Origin: Paenochrobactrum gallinarii
Lineage (GTDB): Bacteria > Pseudomonadota > Alphaproteobacteria > Rhizobiales > Rhizobiaceae
Direction of reading: 5' to 3'
NCBI RefSeq assembly: GCF_014205685.1
Contig: NZ_JACIIU010000008.1
Span: 55,282 to 119,281, forward strand
Length of the DNA: 64,000 nucleotides
The translations under genes and the position numbers were made by a program. The notes below the pieces were generated by a model. The model was not told the origin of the DNA and ran no database searches. It saw only the letters and a list, made by a program, of their open reading frames with translations. Positions 37,033 to 46,702 of the stretch are shown here, piece after piece. Every line of letters starts with the position of its first letter. Position 1 is the stretch's first letter.

Positions 37033-39740
37033 TGCTGTCACCGAATTTCGTTATTCTGACAGCCGTTGCCTATGTCGGGCTTTTATTTCTGCTAGCTTAT
37101 ATTTCCGATCAACGCGCGCAGCGCGGCAATGCCGGTTTTCTGCGCTCTCCTTTTATTTATACGCTTTCTATCTCGGTTTATTGTACCAGCTGGACATTTT
37201 ACGGCGCTGTCGGCACGGCAGCACGTAGCGGGCTGGAATATATGGCCATCTATATGGGGCCGACTTTAGTTTTTGTCGGCTGGTGGTTTTTACTGCGCAA
37301 ACTCATCCGCATCAGCCATGTGCAGCGCATCACATCGGTGGCGGATTTATTATCCTCCCGCTTTGGAAAATCCAGCCCGCTCGCAGTGTTGGTAACCCTC
37401 ATCGCAGTGATAACCATTACGCCCTATATTGCACTGCAACTCAAAGCCATTACCGGCTCCATTCAGGTCATTTCCATTGCCAAAAGCGGCGGCGGGCTGG
37501 ATGAGGTGAAACTTGCGCTTGGTGTGGCCATCGGTATGGCACTTTTCACCATTTTATTCGGCACCCGCAATGTGGACGCGCGCGAACAGCATCATGGCGT
37601 TGTTGCTGCCATTGCCTTTGAAGCCATTGTTAAACTGCTTGCACTGATTGCTGTTGGTATTTTTGTGGTTTTCAGCCTCGGAGGCGGTATGGAGCAGATT
37701 TATGCCCAGGCAGCTGAAACCGGTATTAATATTCATGAGCGCGAAAGTTTCGGCAGCCGCTGGGTAACCGTCTTATTTTTATCAGCCTGTGCCGTCATTT
37801 GCCTGCCGCGCCAGTTTCAAATCACTGTCGTGGAAAACTCCAATGAAGAGCATTTACGCACCGCTGGCTGGGCGTTTCCGGCTTATTTGCTGGTAATGAG
37901 CATTTTTACCATGCCGATTGCGCTTTATGGCCTTTCCACCATGCCTGCCGGTTCCAATCCGGATATGTTTGTGCTCACATTGCCGATGTCCACCGGCAAT
38001 GACGGATTGGCACTTTTTGCCTTTATCGGCGGCTTTTCCAGCGCCACTTCAATGATTATTGTCGCCTCAATTGCGCTTTCCATCATGGTTTCCAACCATG
38101 TCGTTTTGCCAATTGCGCTGCGTCATTCCGACAATCTGGAAGCAGCAGGCGAGCGTGGTATTGCGCGGCTTTTGCTGCGCACAAGGCGCATTTCCATTGC
38201 CGCCCTTTTATGTCTCGGCTTTCTTTATTTTTGGTTTACCTCCAATTCCGATGCTTTGGCACCAATCGGGCTGATTTCCTTTGCCGGTGTCGCGCAATTA
38301 TTGCCCGCTATGGTCGCCGCCCTTTATTGGCATGCAGCAACCGTTAAAGGTGCATTTTCCGGCATTCTCATCGGTTTTATCATCTGGGCATGGACATCCT
38401 TTTTGCCAAGCTTTGGCACAACCAGCCAAGTTGTCGCGCAGATCGTGGAATTTGGCCCATGGGGCCTGTCCATGCTGCGCCCTGAAGCGCTTTTTGGCAT
38501 GGAAGGTTATGATCCGCTGGTACATTCCGTTTTCTGGAGTATGTTTTTTAACATCTCCACGCTGATTTCCGTTTCCATGCTCACCAATCAAAGCGTCATG
38601 GAGCACATTCAGGCAGCCTTATTTGTGGATGTATTTAAGCCCGGTCAGGCAGCGCAATCACATATCATTCAAGGCTCGGTCTCAACGGATGAACTTTTTT
38701 TCGTGGCCGAACGTGTGCTTGGCTGGTCACGCGCCAAAAACTTCTTCGATATCCATAATATTCCACGCGGTCACGGTCGCGAACGGTTTGAGGCTTCCGC
38801 TGAATTTATTGCCGAATTGGAGCGCAGTCTTGCCAGCTCCATCGGTTCTGCCTCTGCGCATCTGTTGCTCAGCAAAATTGTCGCCGGCGATATCATCACA
38901 TTGGAAGAGGTGATGCGCATTGCCGATGAAACGCAACAAGTGATCGAATATTCGCATGAATTGGAAGAAAAATCGCAGGAACTACGCGAAACAGCACAAA
39001 AACTAACCGAAGCCAACGCACTTTTGCATGAATTGCACCGGCAAAAGGATGATTTTTTGTCTCAGGTAAGCCATGAAGTGCGCACCCCCATGACGTCAAT
39101 TCGTTCATTTTCTGAAATTTTGCTCACCGATGATCAGCTCGACGACGATCACAAAAAGCGCTTTATAAATACAATCCATCGCGAAAGCATGCGTCTGACC
39201 AAGCTGCTGGATGAAATCCTCGACCTCAACGCTTTGGAGCATGGCGAACGCAACTGGGAAAATATCGAAGCCAATGCGGAGGAAGTTTTAGAGCGTGCGG
39301 TTGCCGTTTGCGAAGCATTGGCGCAACAAAGATCCATGATGGTTGAAAGCGGTGAACGGGTTAAAGAAGCCTGGGTACACACCGATCCCGACCGGCTTTC
39401 ACAGGTGTTTATCAATATTATCGCCAATGCAATTGCTCATAATGATGCGGTCTTTCCAGTGGTAAAAATCAGCTCCTATATTGCTGCAGATCATTACCAT
39501 GTCGATATTTCCGATAATGGCTCCGGCATACCGGAAGAGTTTAGACGCAGCATTTTCGATAAATTTGTGCGTGGTTCATCACGTGAAAACGCTCATGGCA
39601 GCCATGGTTTAGGCTTGGGGCTTAATATCAGCCACCGCATCATCACTAAAATGAGTGGTTCACTTCAACTGGTCAATAATGGACAGACCGGTGTTTGTTT
39701 CCGCATCAGCCTGCCTTTGCGCCAGCCTGTCAGTGCCTGA
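37032..39740 (+). CDS. Histidine kinase with N-terminal sodium/solute symporter domain
   Basis: A 902-residue sensor. Residues 1-560 look like an SSS-family (SLC5) transporter with about 13 membrane segments, including CTSWTFYGAVGTAARSG near residue 55 and FIGGFSSATSMIIVASIALS near residue 335. A linker with a short coiled coil (about 640-670) leads to the kinase core: H-box QVSHEVRTPM with His681, N-box region NIIANAIAHND, G1 DNGSGIP and G2 GLGLGLNIS. The arrangement is that of CbrA-type kinases, which couple solute uptake to signalling. The cognate regulator is probably the upstream receiver. The stop is 3 nt from the convergent ScfR gene. Confidence 0.9.
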   Translation: MLSPNFVILTAVAYVGLLFLLAYISDQRAQRGNAGFLRSPFIYTLSISVYCTSWTFYGAVGTAARSGLEYMAIYMGPTLVFVGWWFLLRKLIRISHVQRITSVADLLSSRFGKSSPLAVLVTLIAVITITPYIALQLKAITGSIQVISIAKSGGGLDEVKLALGVAIGMALFTILFGTRNVDAREQHHGVVAAIAFEAIVKLLALIAVGIFVVFSLGGGMEQIYAQAAETGINIHERESFGSRWVTVLFLSACAVICLPRQFQITVVENSNEEHLRTAGWAFPAYLLVMSIFTMPIALYGLSTMPAGSNPDMFVLTLPMSTGNDGLALFAFIGGFSSATSMIIVASIALSIMVSNHVVLPIALRHSDNLEAAGERGIARLLLRTRRISIAALLCLGFLYFWFTSNSDALAPIGLISFAGVAQLLPAMVAALYWHAATVKGAFSGILIGFIIWAWTSFLPSFGTTSQVVAQIVEFGPWGLSMLRPEALFGMEGYDPLVHSVFWSMFFNISTLISVSMLTNQSVMEHIQAALFVDVFKPGQAAQSHIIQGSVSTDELFFVAERVLGWSRAKNFFDIHNIPRGHGRERFEASAEFIAELERSLASSIGSASAHLLLSKIVAGDIITLEEVMRIADETQQVIEYSHELEEKSQELRETAQKLTEANALLHELHRQKDDFLSQVSHEVRTPMTSIRSFSEILLTDDQLDDDHKKRFINTIHRESMRLTKLLDEILDLNALEHGERNWENIEANAEEVLERAVAVCEALAQQRSMMVESGERVKEAWVHTDPDRLSQVFINIIANAIAHNDAVFPVVKISSYIAADHYHVDISDNGSGIPEEFRRSIFDKFVRGSSRENAHGSHGLGLGLNISHRIITKMSGSLQLVNNGQTGVCFRISLPLRQPVSA

Positions 39741-39743
39741 AAC

Positions 39744-41285
39744 TCAAGGCGCTGATGCCGGTTCCTGCCGGTGACTGCAATCATAACGGATGCAAAGGCG
39801 GCAAGAAGGGCCGATCGGCACCGGTTTAGCGCTCAATTCCAGCCCTTTGCCATAAATGGTTCTGTCGGCATGCAAAATATCGCAAGCCAGCATCACCGAA
39901 AACACAAGCGGGCGATCACCAAAAGCAGAAACACGTTTCGGCACCGCTTTAGCGATCAGCAAATATTTGTTTCCATTGGTAAATTCAGAAATTTGCCGGA
40001 TTGCGCTATTGGAAGCAAAAGCATCATAAAGTGGCCAGAGTAAACAACCATGCCCCGAAACCGGCAATGTAAATCCTGGAAGCGGAAAACGCTTACTCAA
40101 ACGCCCTGCCATATCAGCGCGCAAAAAGCCAAAAGGTACGCCTTCTTGTCCCTTACGCCGCAATGTCACCAGCCGATGCGCCACCTGCTCAAAGCTGGAA
40201 CTATAGATTTGCGCTAATAAATCAATGTCATAGAAATGTTCTTCCGCATCGTTAAAAAACGCTTCATAGGGCATCATAATCGCACCAGCGATATAAGATG
40301 ATAGAGCATGTTCTGCGATACTGCGCGCTTCCGGTGAAGACAGGTTGAAAAGATCGGCCTGCGCGACAATCACATTTCGGCTTAGTTGAGCTGCATAAAG
40401 ATTGGCCATCTGAAACTGGCGTGTCGCAGCTGTTGTATTACCGCGAAACCAAAGCGTGTCATTGCCCGCATCAAACCAATGCCCCCAACTGACATTTTGC
40501 TTTTCCGCCCATTTGCGGCAGCGGATTTTCAGCTTCTTCTCCAGCGCTAAAGTCAATGTTGTTTCTGAAAACTCTCCATGCGCTTCAATTTCACGGCGCA
40601 ATTCAACAGCCGCCTCTTCCAGACGCGGATAATAATTTTCCCAGGCAATAATTGCCTCTTCCACCTCCTGCAAAGGCGTAATTGCTTTGCGCCGAGCGGT
40701 CGATTCATCAAAATAAGAAGCGAGATTTCGTACCGTGCTGGTCAGGCTGCCGCCTTCGCTATTTATCATGCCGGTGAAGCGATGCCGGTCAGAAGCATTC
40801 AAATCCGGCATGGTGAAAAGGATTTCCGCACTTGAGCGGATCGCGGCAATGCGGTTCAGCACTTCATGCAGCGTTTCCGACAAAAACGGGTCGGAACGCA
40901 GGCGGCTGGCATAGGCCTCCATATCTTCATTCGCATCCGTATAGGCCTGATAAAGCAGCTGAATTGCTTTTGCCGCTTCCGGATAGCGGGCGACAAAATC
41001 CGTCATTTCAATCGCGCTCAGGTCAATTTTTTGCAAAACCGGATCGGTCGCAATTTCCTGCAGAGCCAAAATCTGGCGCTGCTCGCTTCGGCCGGATAAA
41101 TGCTCCACATCCAGATTGAGACGCTCGGCCAAACGCAATAATAATGCGCCACCAATAGCACGCTTGTTGCTCTCGATAAGATTTAAGTAACTGGCTGAAA
41201 TGCCAACAGCTTTTGCCAGACTTGCCTGTGATTGCCCGGTCGCTTTTCTTTGCTTTCTGATCTGTAAACCGATGGGTGCGCGCAT
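39744..41285 (-). CDS. ScfR/XRE-family regulator with Cys-rich C-terminus
   Basis: A 513-residue regulator with an XRE helix-turn-helix (SLAKAVGISASYLNLIESNK, about residues 22-41), an IrrE-like central part and a Cys-rich DUF2083-type end SCRLCIRYDCSHR. It is a paralogue, by architecture, of the PccR-like protein at 8.6 kb. It is divergent from an amide/branched-chain-type ABC transporter operon with TGTAAAT repeats between, so it probably controls that operon. The ligand may be an acyl-CoA, as for its family. Confidence 0.83.
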   Translation of the reverse strand: MRAPIGLQIRKQRKATGQSQASLAKAVGISASYLNLIESNKRAIGGALLLRLAERLNLDVEHLSGRSEQRQILALQEIATDPVLQKIDLSAIEMTDFVARYPEAAKAIQLLYQAYTDANEDMEAYASRLRSDPFLSETLHEVLNRIAAIRSSAEILFTMPDLNASDRHRFTGMINSEGGSLTSTVRNLASYFDESTARRKAITPLQEVEEAIIAWENYYPRLEEAAVELRREIEAHGEFSETTLTLALEKKLKIRCRKWAEKQNVSWGHWFDAGNDTLWFRGNTTAATRQFQMANLYAAQLSRNVIVAQADLFNLSSPEARSIAEHALSSYIAGAIMMPYEAFFNDAEEHFYDIDLLAQIYSSSFEQVAHRLVTLRRKGQEGVPFGFLRADMAGRLSKRFPLPGFTLPVSGHGCLLWPLYDAFASNSAIRQISEFTNGNKYLLIAKAVPKRVSAFGDRPLVFSVMLACDILHADRTIYGKGLELSAKPVPIGPSCRLCIRYDCSHRQEPASAP

Positions 41286-41313
41286 GGTAACTCCGGTTAT
41301 GATTAAACAGATA

Positions 41314-41353
41314 TGTAAATTATTGACAAAATAACATTTACAAAAACTATATT
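41314..41353 (+). promoter_or_regulatory. Promoter and inverted repeat before the ABC operon
   Basis: TTGACA (41323-41328) and ACTATA (41346-41351, 17-nt spacer; TATATT overlaps it) form a good sigma-70-like promoter. It is embedded in the inverted repeat TGTAAAT (41314-41320) and ATTTACA (41336-41342), and TTTACAAAT follows. The overlap with the -35 suggests repression by the divergent ScfR regulator. Confidence 0.6.
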
Positions 41354-41466
41354 CTTTACAAATTCATGTAGCAATATCAATTTGTTATTGAAGTATATTT
41401 CTTTTGAACGACACTACTCCTTGGGAACAATAAGCATAAAAAAACTATGCTCGAGGAGGAGCTCAT

Positions 41467-42810
41467 ATGTCATTTCGTATCAACAGGCGTTCTGTTATCA
41501 AAGGTGCCGGTGCTGGTCTGGTGACCTCTCTCGCCACCCCGCTTGTATTCAGCAAAGGCGCTTGGGCGCAAGAATTTTGCAACAATCCTGGCAGCGGCAA
41601 CCCTGTATTCGGTTTCATCGTACCACAAACCGGCTCTTATGCCGAAGAAGGTCTGGAGCAGCTGAAAGCCTATGAACTGGCTATCAAACATATCAATGGT
41701 GAAGGCGACGGCGGCGCTCTCAACACACTCAAACCACTATCCTTGAAGGGGAACGGTATCTTAGGTAAAAAAGTCGAGTTTGTAACGGGTGACACCCAAA
41801 CAAACACTGACGCCGCACGCGATGGCGCACGCCGCATGATCGAACGCGACAAAGCCGTTATGGTAACGGGCTCCGTGACATCGGGTGAAGCGATTGCCGT
41901 ACAGAGCCTTTGTCAGGAAAAAGGCGTGATTTACATGTCCGGCCTGACCCACTCCAATGATACCACCGGTAAAGACAAACGCCGTTATGGCTTCCGCCAC
42001 TTCTTCAACGCCTATCAATCCGGTGTCGCGATTGCACCATTTTTGGCCGAAGAATATGGCCGCGAGCGCCGTGCTTATCACCTGACCGCCGACTATACAT
42101 GGGGCTGGACACAGGAAGAATCCATCAAAGCCGCTACAGAAGCGCTGGGCTGGGAAACCGTCGCAACCGTGCGCACACCGCTTGGTCTTGGCGACTATTC
42201 GCAATATCTGACACCGGTGATGAATTCAGGCGCTGACGTGCTGATCCTCAACCACTACGGCCATGATATGGTCAACTCACTGCCGCAGGCCGTACAATTT
42301 GGTCTGCGTGACCGTCAGGCAAACGGCAAAAACTTTGAAATCGTTGTGCCGATGTTCTCTGAATTGATGGCTGTTGGTGCAGGCGAAGCCGTGAAAGGTA
42401 TTTTCGGCACGTCCAACTGGCATTGGGCGCTTGATGATGAAGGTACCAAAGCCTTCACCAAAGCCTATGGTGAAGCCTATGGTTCACCGCCATCACAGTC
42501 CGCCCATACAGGCTATGTTCAGGCTATTCTTTATGCCGATGCCTGTGAGCGTGCCGGCACATTCTATCCGCCGGAAGTTATCAAAGCGCTGGAAGATTTT
42601 GAATTTGACGGTATGGGCAATGGCCCTACCCTTTATCGCGGCAGCGATCACCAGTGCTTCAAAGATGTGCTTGTGGTGCGCGGCAATGAAAATCCGACCA
42701 GCAAATTCGATGTTCTCAATGTGGTTGGCAAGGCAGCACGCGCCGATGTGACCTATGACCCGAGCATTTTTGGCGGTGAACTGGGCCCTTACGACCCTAA
42801 AACCTGCTGA
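41467..42810 (+). CDS. Amide/branched-chain-type ABC transporter substrate-binding protein with Tat signal
   Basis: A 447-residue periplasmic binding protein of the HAAT family. The N-terminus has a twin-arginine motif, NRRSVIKGAGAG, then a hydrophobic stretch and cleavage near AWA (about residue 36), so it is exported folded. Blocks such as KKVEFVTGDTQTNTDAARD and GVIYMSGLTHSNDTTGKD resemble urea/short-chain amide binding proteins (UrtA/AmiC-like). A strong AGGAGG site precedes the ATG. It leads a five-gene operon. The exact ligand is not known. Confidence 0.87.
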   Translation: MSFRINRRSVIKGAGAGLVTSLATPLVFSKGAWAQEFCNNPGSGNPVFGFIVPQTGSYAEEGLEQLKAYELAIKHINGEGDGGALNTLKPLSLKGNGILGKKVEFVTGDTQTNTDAARDGARRMIERDKAVMVTGSVTSGEAIAVQSLCQEKGVIYMSGLTHSNDTTGKDKRRYGFRHFFNAYQSGVAIAPFLAEEYGRERRAYHLTADYTWGWTQEESIKAATEALGWETVATVRTPLGLGDYSQYLTPVMNSGADVLILNHYGHDMVNSLPQAVQFGLRDRQANGKNFEIVVPMFSELMAVGAGEAVKGIFGTSNWHWALDDEGTKAFTKAYGEAYGSPPSQSAHTGYVQAILYADACERAGTFYPPEVIKALEDFEFDGMGNGPTLYRGSDHQCFKDVLVVRGNENPTSKFDVLNVVGKAARADVTYDPSIFGGELGPYDPKTC

Positions 42811-42827
42811 TCATAAAATACGGGCAT

Positions 42828-42858
42828 TTTATCCGGCGCAAACCATGCGCCGGATAAA
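42828..42858 (+). terminator. Intercistronic hairpin after binding-protein gene
   Basis: TTTATCCGGCGCA, AACCA loop, TGCGCCGGATAAA: a 13-bp perfect hairpin in the gap between the binding-protein gene and the first permease. No T run follows, so it more likely stabilises the upstream mRNA or partially terminates, giving more binding protein than permease. Confidence 0.7.
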
Positions 42859-42901
42859 TCATCATTTTCACCTTTTAAGGTTCTAACCCGCAGGAACAGA
42901 T

Positions 42902-43930
42902 ATGAACGCGTTATTTGCGCAATTGCTCAATGGTCTGGATAAAGGCGGTGCATACGCTCTTATCGCCCTTGGCCTTACGCTGGTCTTTGGTACGCTGGGC
43001 GTGGTTAACTTCGCTCACGGCGCTTTATTTATGCTTGGCTGCTTTTGTGCAGTGATGTTTCGCTATCTCATCACGATGGAAGTCGTCACCACAGACCCGA
43101 CGAAACTCTCACCTTGGGGTGCACCGCTGGAAGTGCGCACACCACTGGTGCAGAACTGGCTTGGCGATTTCGGCGCGGTGCTTGTCGATTATTCGGTACC
43201 CATTTCCATCCTTCTGGCCGTTCCGGTGATGCTGATTATCGGTATCGTGTTGGAACGCGGCCTGATCAAACATTTTTACAAACGCACCCATGCCGAGCAA
43301 ATTCTCGTCACTTTCGGGTTGGCGATTGTTCTGCAGGAAATCATCAAAAGCTTTTTCGGCGCCAATCCCGTGCCTCAACCGGTGCCGTCAGATTTACGCG
43401 GTGCGGCAGATATCGGCTCTTGGATCGGTATGCAGGCACACACCCTCACCTATCCGTGGTGGCGTCTTGTTTATCTCGTCTTCTCTTTAGCCGTTATCGG
43501 TGGGGTTTTTGCCTTTCTGCAATTCACCACTTTCGGTATGGTTGTACGCGCTGGTATGGCTGATCGTGAAACAGTCGGGCTGCTGGGCATTGATATTGAC
43601 CGCCGCTTTACCGTGGTTTTCGGGCTTGCGGCCGTTGTGGCCGGTGTTGCAGGCGTTATGTACACGCCATTATTGCCGCCGAACTATCATATCGGCATGG
43701 ACTTCCTTGTTCTCAGCTTCGTGGTCGTTGTGGTGGGCGGTATGGGCTCGCTGCCGGGCGCTGTTATTGCCGGTTTCCTACTCGGCATCCTGCAATCTTT
43801 CGCTTCGATGACCGAGATTAAGTCAATTATTCCGGGCATTGACCAAGTCATTATCTATCTGGTGGCTGTGGTTATTCTGCTGGTACGTCCGCGTGGTCTG
43901 ATGGGACGCCGCGGTGTGATGGAGACCTGA
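42902..43930 (+). CDS. Branched-chain/amide ABC transporter permease (LivH-type)
   Basis: A 342-residue permease with about eight membrane segments. It has the LivH start region [19 protein letters not shown] and [17 protein letters not shown] near residue 35, and [20 protein letters not shown] near residue 275. It forms the channel with the next gene product. Spacing to the next gene is 5 nt. Confidence 0.92.
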   Translation: MNALFAQLLNGLDKGGAYALIALGLTLVFGTLGVVNFAHGALFMLGCFCAVMFRYLITMEVVTTDPTKLSPWGAPLEVRTPLVQNWLGDFGAVLVDYSVPISILLAVPVMLIIGIVLERGLIKHFYKRTHAEQILVTFGLAIVLQEIIKSFFGANPVPQPVPSDLRGAADIGSWIGMQAHTLTYPWWRLVYLVFSLAVIGGVFAFLQFTTFGMVVRAGMADRETVGLLGIDIDRRFTVVFGLAAVVAGVAGVMYTPLLPPNYHIGMDFLVLSFVVVVVGGMGSLPGAVIAGFLLGILQSFASMTEIKSIIPGIDQVIIYLVAVVILLVRPRGLMGRRGVMET

Positions 43931-43935
43931 TAGCC

Positions 43936-45075
43936 ATGTTTTCACTATCCAGAAAAGACACGCTTACATTTGCAATTTTTGCGCTGGTTGTGATTGCCAT
44001 GCCTTTATGGCTTGCCCCTATCGGCGCAGCCTATCCGGGTTTGATGCAAAAATTCGCCATCTACGCCATCTTTGCAATCGGTTTTAACATTCTTTTTGGT
44101 CTTACCGGCTATTTAAGCTTCGGCCATGCCGTATTCTTAGGCGTCGGCTCTTACACCGCAGTTTGGTCATTCAAGCTTTTTTCCATGGATATTATACCTG
44201 CCACCCTGCTGGCAGTGGTAATGGCTGGTATTTTTGCCCTGATCATCGGCTTTTTCAGCCTGCGCAGATCCGGTATTTACTTCTCCATTCTGACCCTCGC
44301 TTTTGCGCAAATGAGCTACAGTCTGGCCTATTCAGTGCTCACTCCGATCACCAATGGTGAAACCGGCCTACTTTTGGCGCGCGATGATCCGCGGGTTTTC
44401 GACAAAATGGTCGGCGCTACCACCAGCGGCACCGGTCTGCCGACACCAAGTCTGTTCGGTATGGAAATCAGTGGTTATTTCGGCTTCTATATCTCGGCTG
44501 TTCTGCTGATCCTGGCTTTCTATCTGTCGCAGAAAATCTTTGCCTCTCCTTTTGGCATGGCACTACGCGGCATCAAATCCAATCAGACCCGTATGGTCTA
44601 TACCGGATTTAACACCAAGCCTTATATGCTTTCGGCCTTTGTTATTTCAGGTATGTTCGCAGGACTTGCAGGCGCTCTTCTTGCCGTTACCGACCCGATT
44701 GCAGGTGCCGAGCGCATGAAATGGACAGAATCCGGCAATGTTGTGCTTATGACCATTTTAGGTGGTGTCGGCACGCTCACAGGCCCTGTCATTGGCGCAT
44801 GGCTGATCAAATATTTCGAAAATATTTTCTCCGCCATCAATATCAACACGCTGCATAAAGCCTTTTCCTTCTTACCGGATGGTTTGGAAAATGTAGTTGT
44901 CACCGTGCTTTCCAAATTTGTCGGCGAAGGCTGGCACCTGACCCTCGGCCTCATCTTTGTGCTGATCGTCGTGTTCCTGCCAGGTGGTTTGGTTGAAGGT
45001 TACCAGCGCTTGTTAAAAAAGCTCAGGCCAGAACCCAAAACCGCCAAAGCCCTTCATCCGCAACCCGCAGAATAG
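43936..45075 (+). CDS. Branched-chain/amide ABC transporter permease (LivM-type)
   Basis: A 379-residue LivM-type permease with about nine membrane segments; [20 protein letters not shown] is near residue 50 and [19 protein letters not shown] near residue 275. It partners the LivH-type subunit. The segment around residues 140-165 is polar and longer than in typical LivM, perhaps an external loop. Confidence 0.92.
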   Translation: MFSLSRKDTLTFAIFALVVIAMPLWLAPIGAAYPGLMQKFAIYAIFAIGFNILFGLTGYLSFGHAVFLGVGSYTAVWSFKLFSMDIIPATLLAVVMAGIFALIIGFFSLRRSGIYFSILTLAFAQMSYSLAYSVLTPITNGETGLLLARDDPRVFDKMVGATTSGTGLPTPSLFGMEISGYFGFYISAVLLILAFYLSQKIFASPFGMALRGIKSNQTRMVYTGFNTKPYMLSAFVISGMFAGLAGALLAVTDPIAGAERMKWTESGNVVLMTILGGVGTLTGPVIGAWLIKYFENIFSAININTLHKAFSFLPDGLENVVVTVLSKFVGEGWHLTLGLIFVLIVVFLPGGLVEGYQRLLKKLRPEPKTAKALHPQPAE

Positions 45076-45087
45076 GATTATGATGTC

Positions 45088-45861
45088 ATGAGTGAGACAC
45101 CAGGTAATATTGTTCTGCATGCAGCAGATGTATTTAAAAACTTTGGTGGTTTGCAGGCTTTGTCCGATATTGACCTGCAAATCGAAGAAGGCAAAACCCA
45201 CGCGATTATCGGCCCCAACGGGGCCGGTAAATCAACACTCCTTAATGTGATCATCGGGCGTATTCCGCCAAGCAGTGGTGCTGTTGTCTTTGACGGCACT
45301 ATTCTGACCGGTAAAAAGCCGCATGAAATCAATCAGCTCGGTATCTCCCGCGTTTTCCAAACACCGGAAATCTTTGCTGATCTTGATGTTTTGCAAAATG
45401 TTATGGCACCGGCATTTGCCCGCCGTGATGGTGCGTTTAAAGTCAATATGTTCCGCTCTGTCGCCAAGGAAGCCGAAATTCGCGATGAAGCGGAGGCTTT
45501 GCTTAATGATATCGGTCTTTATAATCATCGTGAAAGCCTGGCTGGCGTTTTATCGCGCGGTGACAAAAGACGGTTGGAGCTTGCCATGTGCCTGATCCAG
45601 CGCCCGCGTTTGCTGCTGCTGGATGAGCCAACTGCGGGTATGTCGCGCCACGATACCAACACCACCATTGAACTGCTCAAAAAAATCAAAATGACCGGCA
45701 TGACCAAGGTCATCATTGAGCATGACATGCATGTTGTGTTTTCTTTGGCCGATAAAATTTCAGTGCTGGCTCAGGGCAAGATTATCGCAACCGGCCTGCC
45801 GGAAGAGATTAAAGACGATCCACGCGTAAAAATGGCTTATCTGGGAGGGATTGAGGAATGA
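45088..45861 (+). CDS. Branched-chain/amide ABC transporter ATPase (LivG-type)
   Basis: A 257-residue ATPase with Walker A GPNGAGKST, an ABC signature LSRGDKRRLE (Arg in place of the usual His after Ser, as often in LivG) and Walker B LLLLDEPTAGMSRHDT. It overlaps the LivF-type gene by 4 nt (ATGA). Confidence 0.92.
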   Translation: MSETPGNIVLHAADVFKNFGGLQALSDIDLQIEEGKTHAIIGPNGAGKSTLLNVIIGRIPPSSGAVVFDGTILTGKKPHEINQLGISRVFQTPEIFADLDVLQNVMAPAFARRDGAFKVNMFRSVAKEAEIRDEAEALLNDIGLYNHRESLAGVLSRGDKRRLELAMCLIQRPRLLLLDEPTAGMSRHDTNTTIELLKKIKMTGMTKVIIEHDMHVVFSLADKISVLAQGKIIATGLPEEIKDDPRVKMAYLGGIEE

Positions 45862-46622
45862 GTGCAGTCTCAATGAAAAAAGAGGCAATCTCTGCCGCCA
45901 ATAATAGTGATCCTTCGCAGGAGTTTTTCGCCATCCGCGACCTTCACGCCTATTATGGCGAGAGCTACATTGTTCAAGGTGTTAATCTCGACATTAAAAA
46001 GGGTGAAATTCTGGCGCTCCTTGGCCGAAATGGTGCAGGAAAAACCTCTACCATGCGCGCCATTGCGCGTTTAGCCGAGCCGGAAGCCCGTGCGGGTGAA
46101 ATCTGGCTTGAGGGCCAGCCTTTACACACCATGAAATCCTACCAGGCCGCGCAAGCCGGCATTCAATTGGTGCCGGAAGATCGCCGTATTATTCCGGGCA
46201 TGACAGTGGAAGAAAACCTGATTTTGTCGCAAATTGCACCGAATAAAGGCTGGAGTTTAGAGCAAATTTACGCGCATTTTCCACGTTTGGCCGAGCGGCG
46301 TAATCAGGAAGGCGTGACGATGTCAGGCGGTGAGCAGCAAATGCTGGCCGTAGCACGCGCGCTTGCGCGTGACGTGAAGCTTCTGCTGCTGGATGAGCCT
46401 TATGAAGGCTTGGCACCGGTTATCGTCAAGGAGATCGAAAATATCGTCTATGATATTAAAGAGCGCGGCATTACAACGATCATCGTCGAGCAAAATGCAG
46501 TTGCAGCTTTGCGACTTTCTGACCGGGCGGTGATCTTGGATTCCGGCGAGCTGGTCTTTAGCGGCAGCGCCAAAGAATTGCTCGATAATCCTGAACTTCG
46601 CAACGAGTATCTGGCGATATAA
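45858..46622 (+). CDS. Branched-chain/amide ABC transporter ATPase (LivF-type)
   Basis: A 254-residue ATPase with Walker A GRNGAGKTST, signature MSGGEQQML and Walker B LLLLDEPYEGLAPV. An extra polar N-terminal stretch of about 25 residues precedes the usual start of the fold at FFAIRDLHAYYG. It is the last gene of the operon and is followed by a strong terminator. Confidence 0.92.
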   Translation: MSAVSMKKEAISAANNSDPSQEFFAIRDLHAYYGESYIVQGVNLDIKKGEILALLGRNGAGKTSTMRAIARLAEPEARAGEIWLEGQPLHTMKSYQAAQAGIQLVPEDRRIIPGMTVEENLILSQIAPNKGWSLEQIYAHFPRLAERRNQEGVTMSGGEQQMLAVARALARDVKLLLLDEPYEGLAPVIVKEIENIVYDIKERGITTIIVEQNAVAALRLSDRAVILDSGELVFSGSAKELLDNPELRNEYLAI

Positions 46623-46644
46623 AATTATCAAGCTTCAAATCATC

Positions 46645-46686
46645 AAAAGCCCCGCATAAAAGTGATTTCATGCGGGGCTTTTTTTT
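46645..46686 (+). terminator. Terminator of the first branched-chain-type ABC operon
   Basis: AAAAGCCCCGCAT and ATGCGGGGCTTTT arms with a 12-nt loop and an eight-T tail, 22 nt after the LivF-type stop. It lies also just past the end of the convergent SLC13 gene. Confidence 0.9.
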
Positions 46687-46702
46687 GGGCTTCTTTTACT
46701 TT

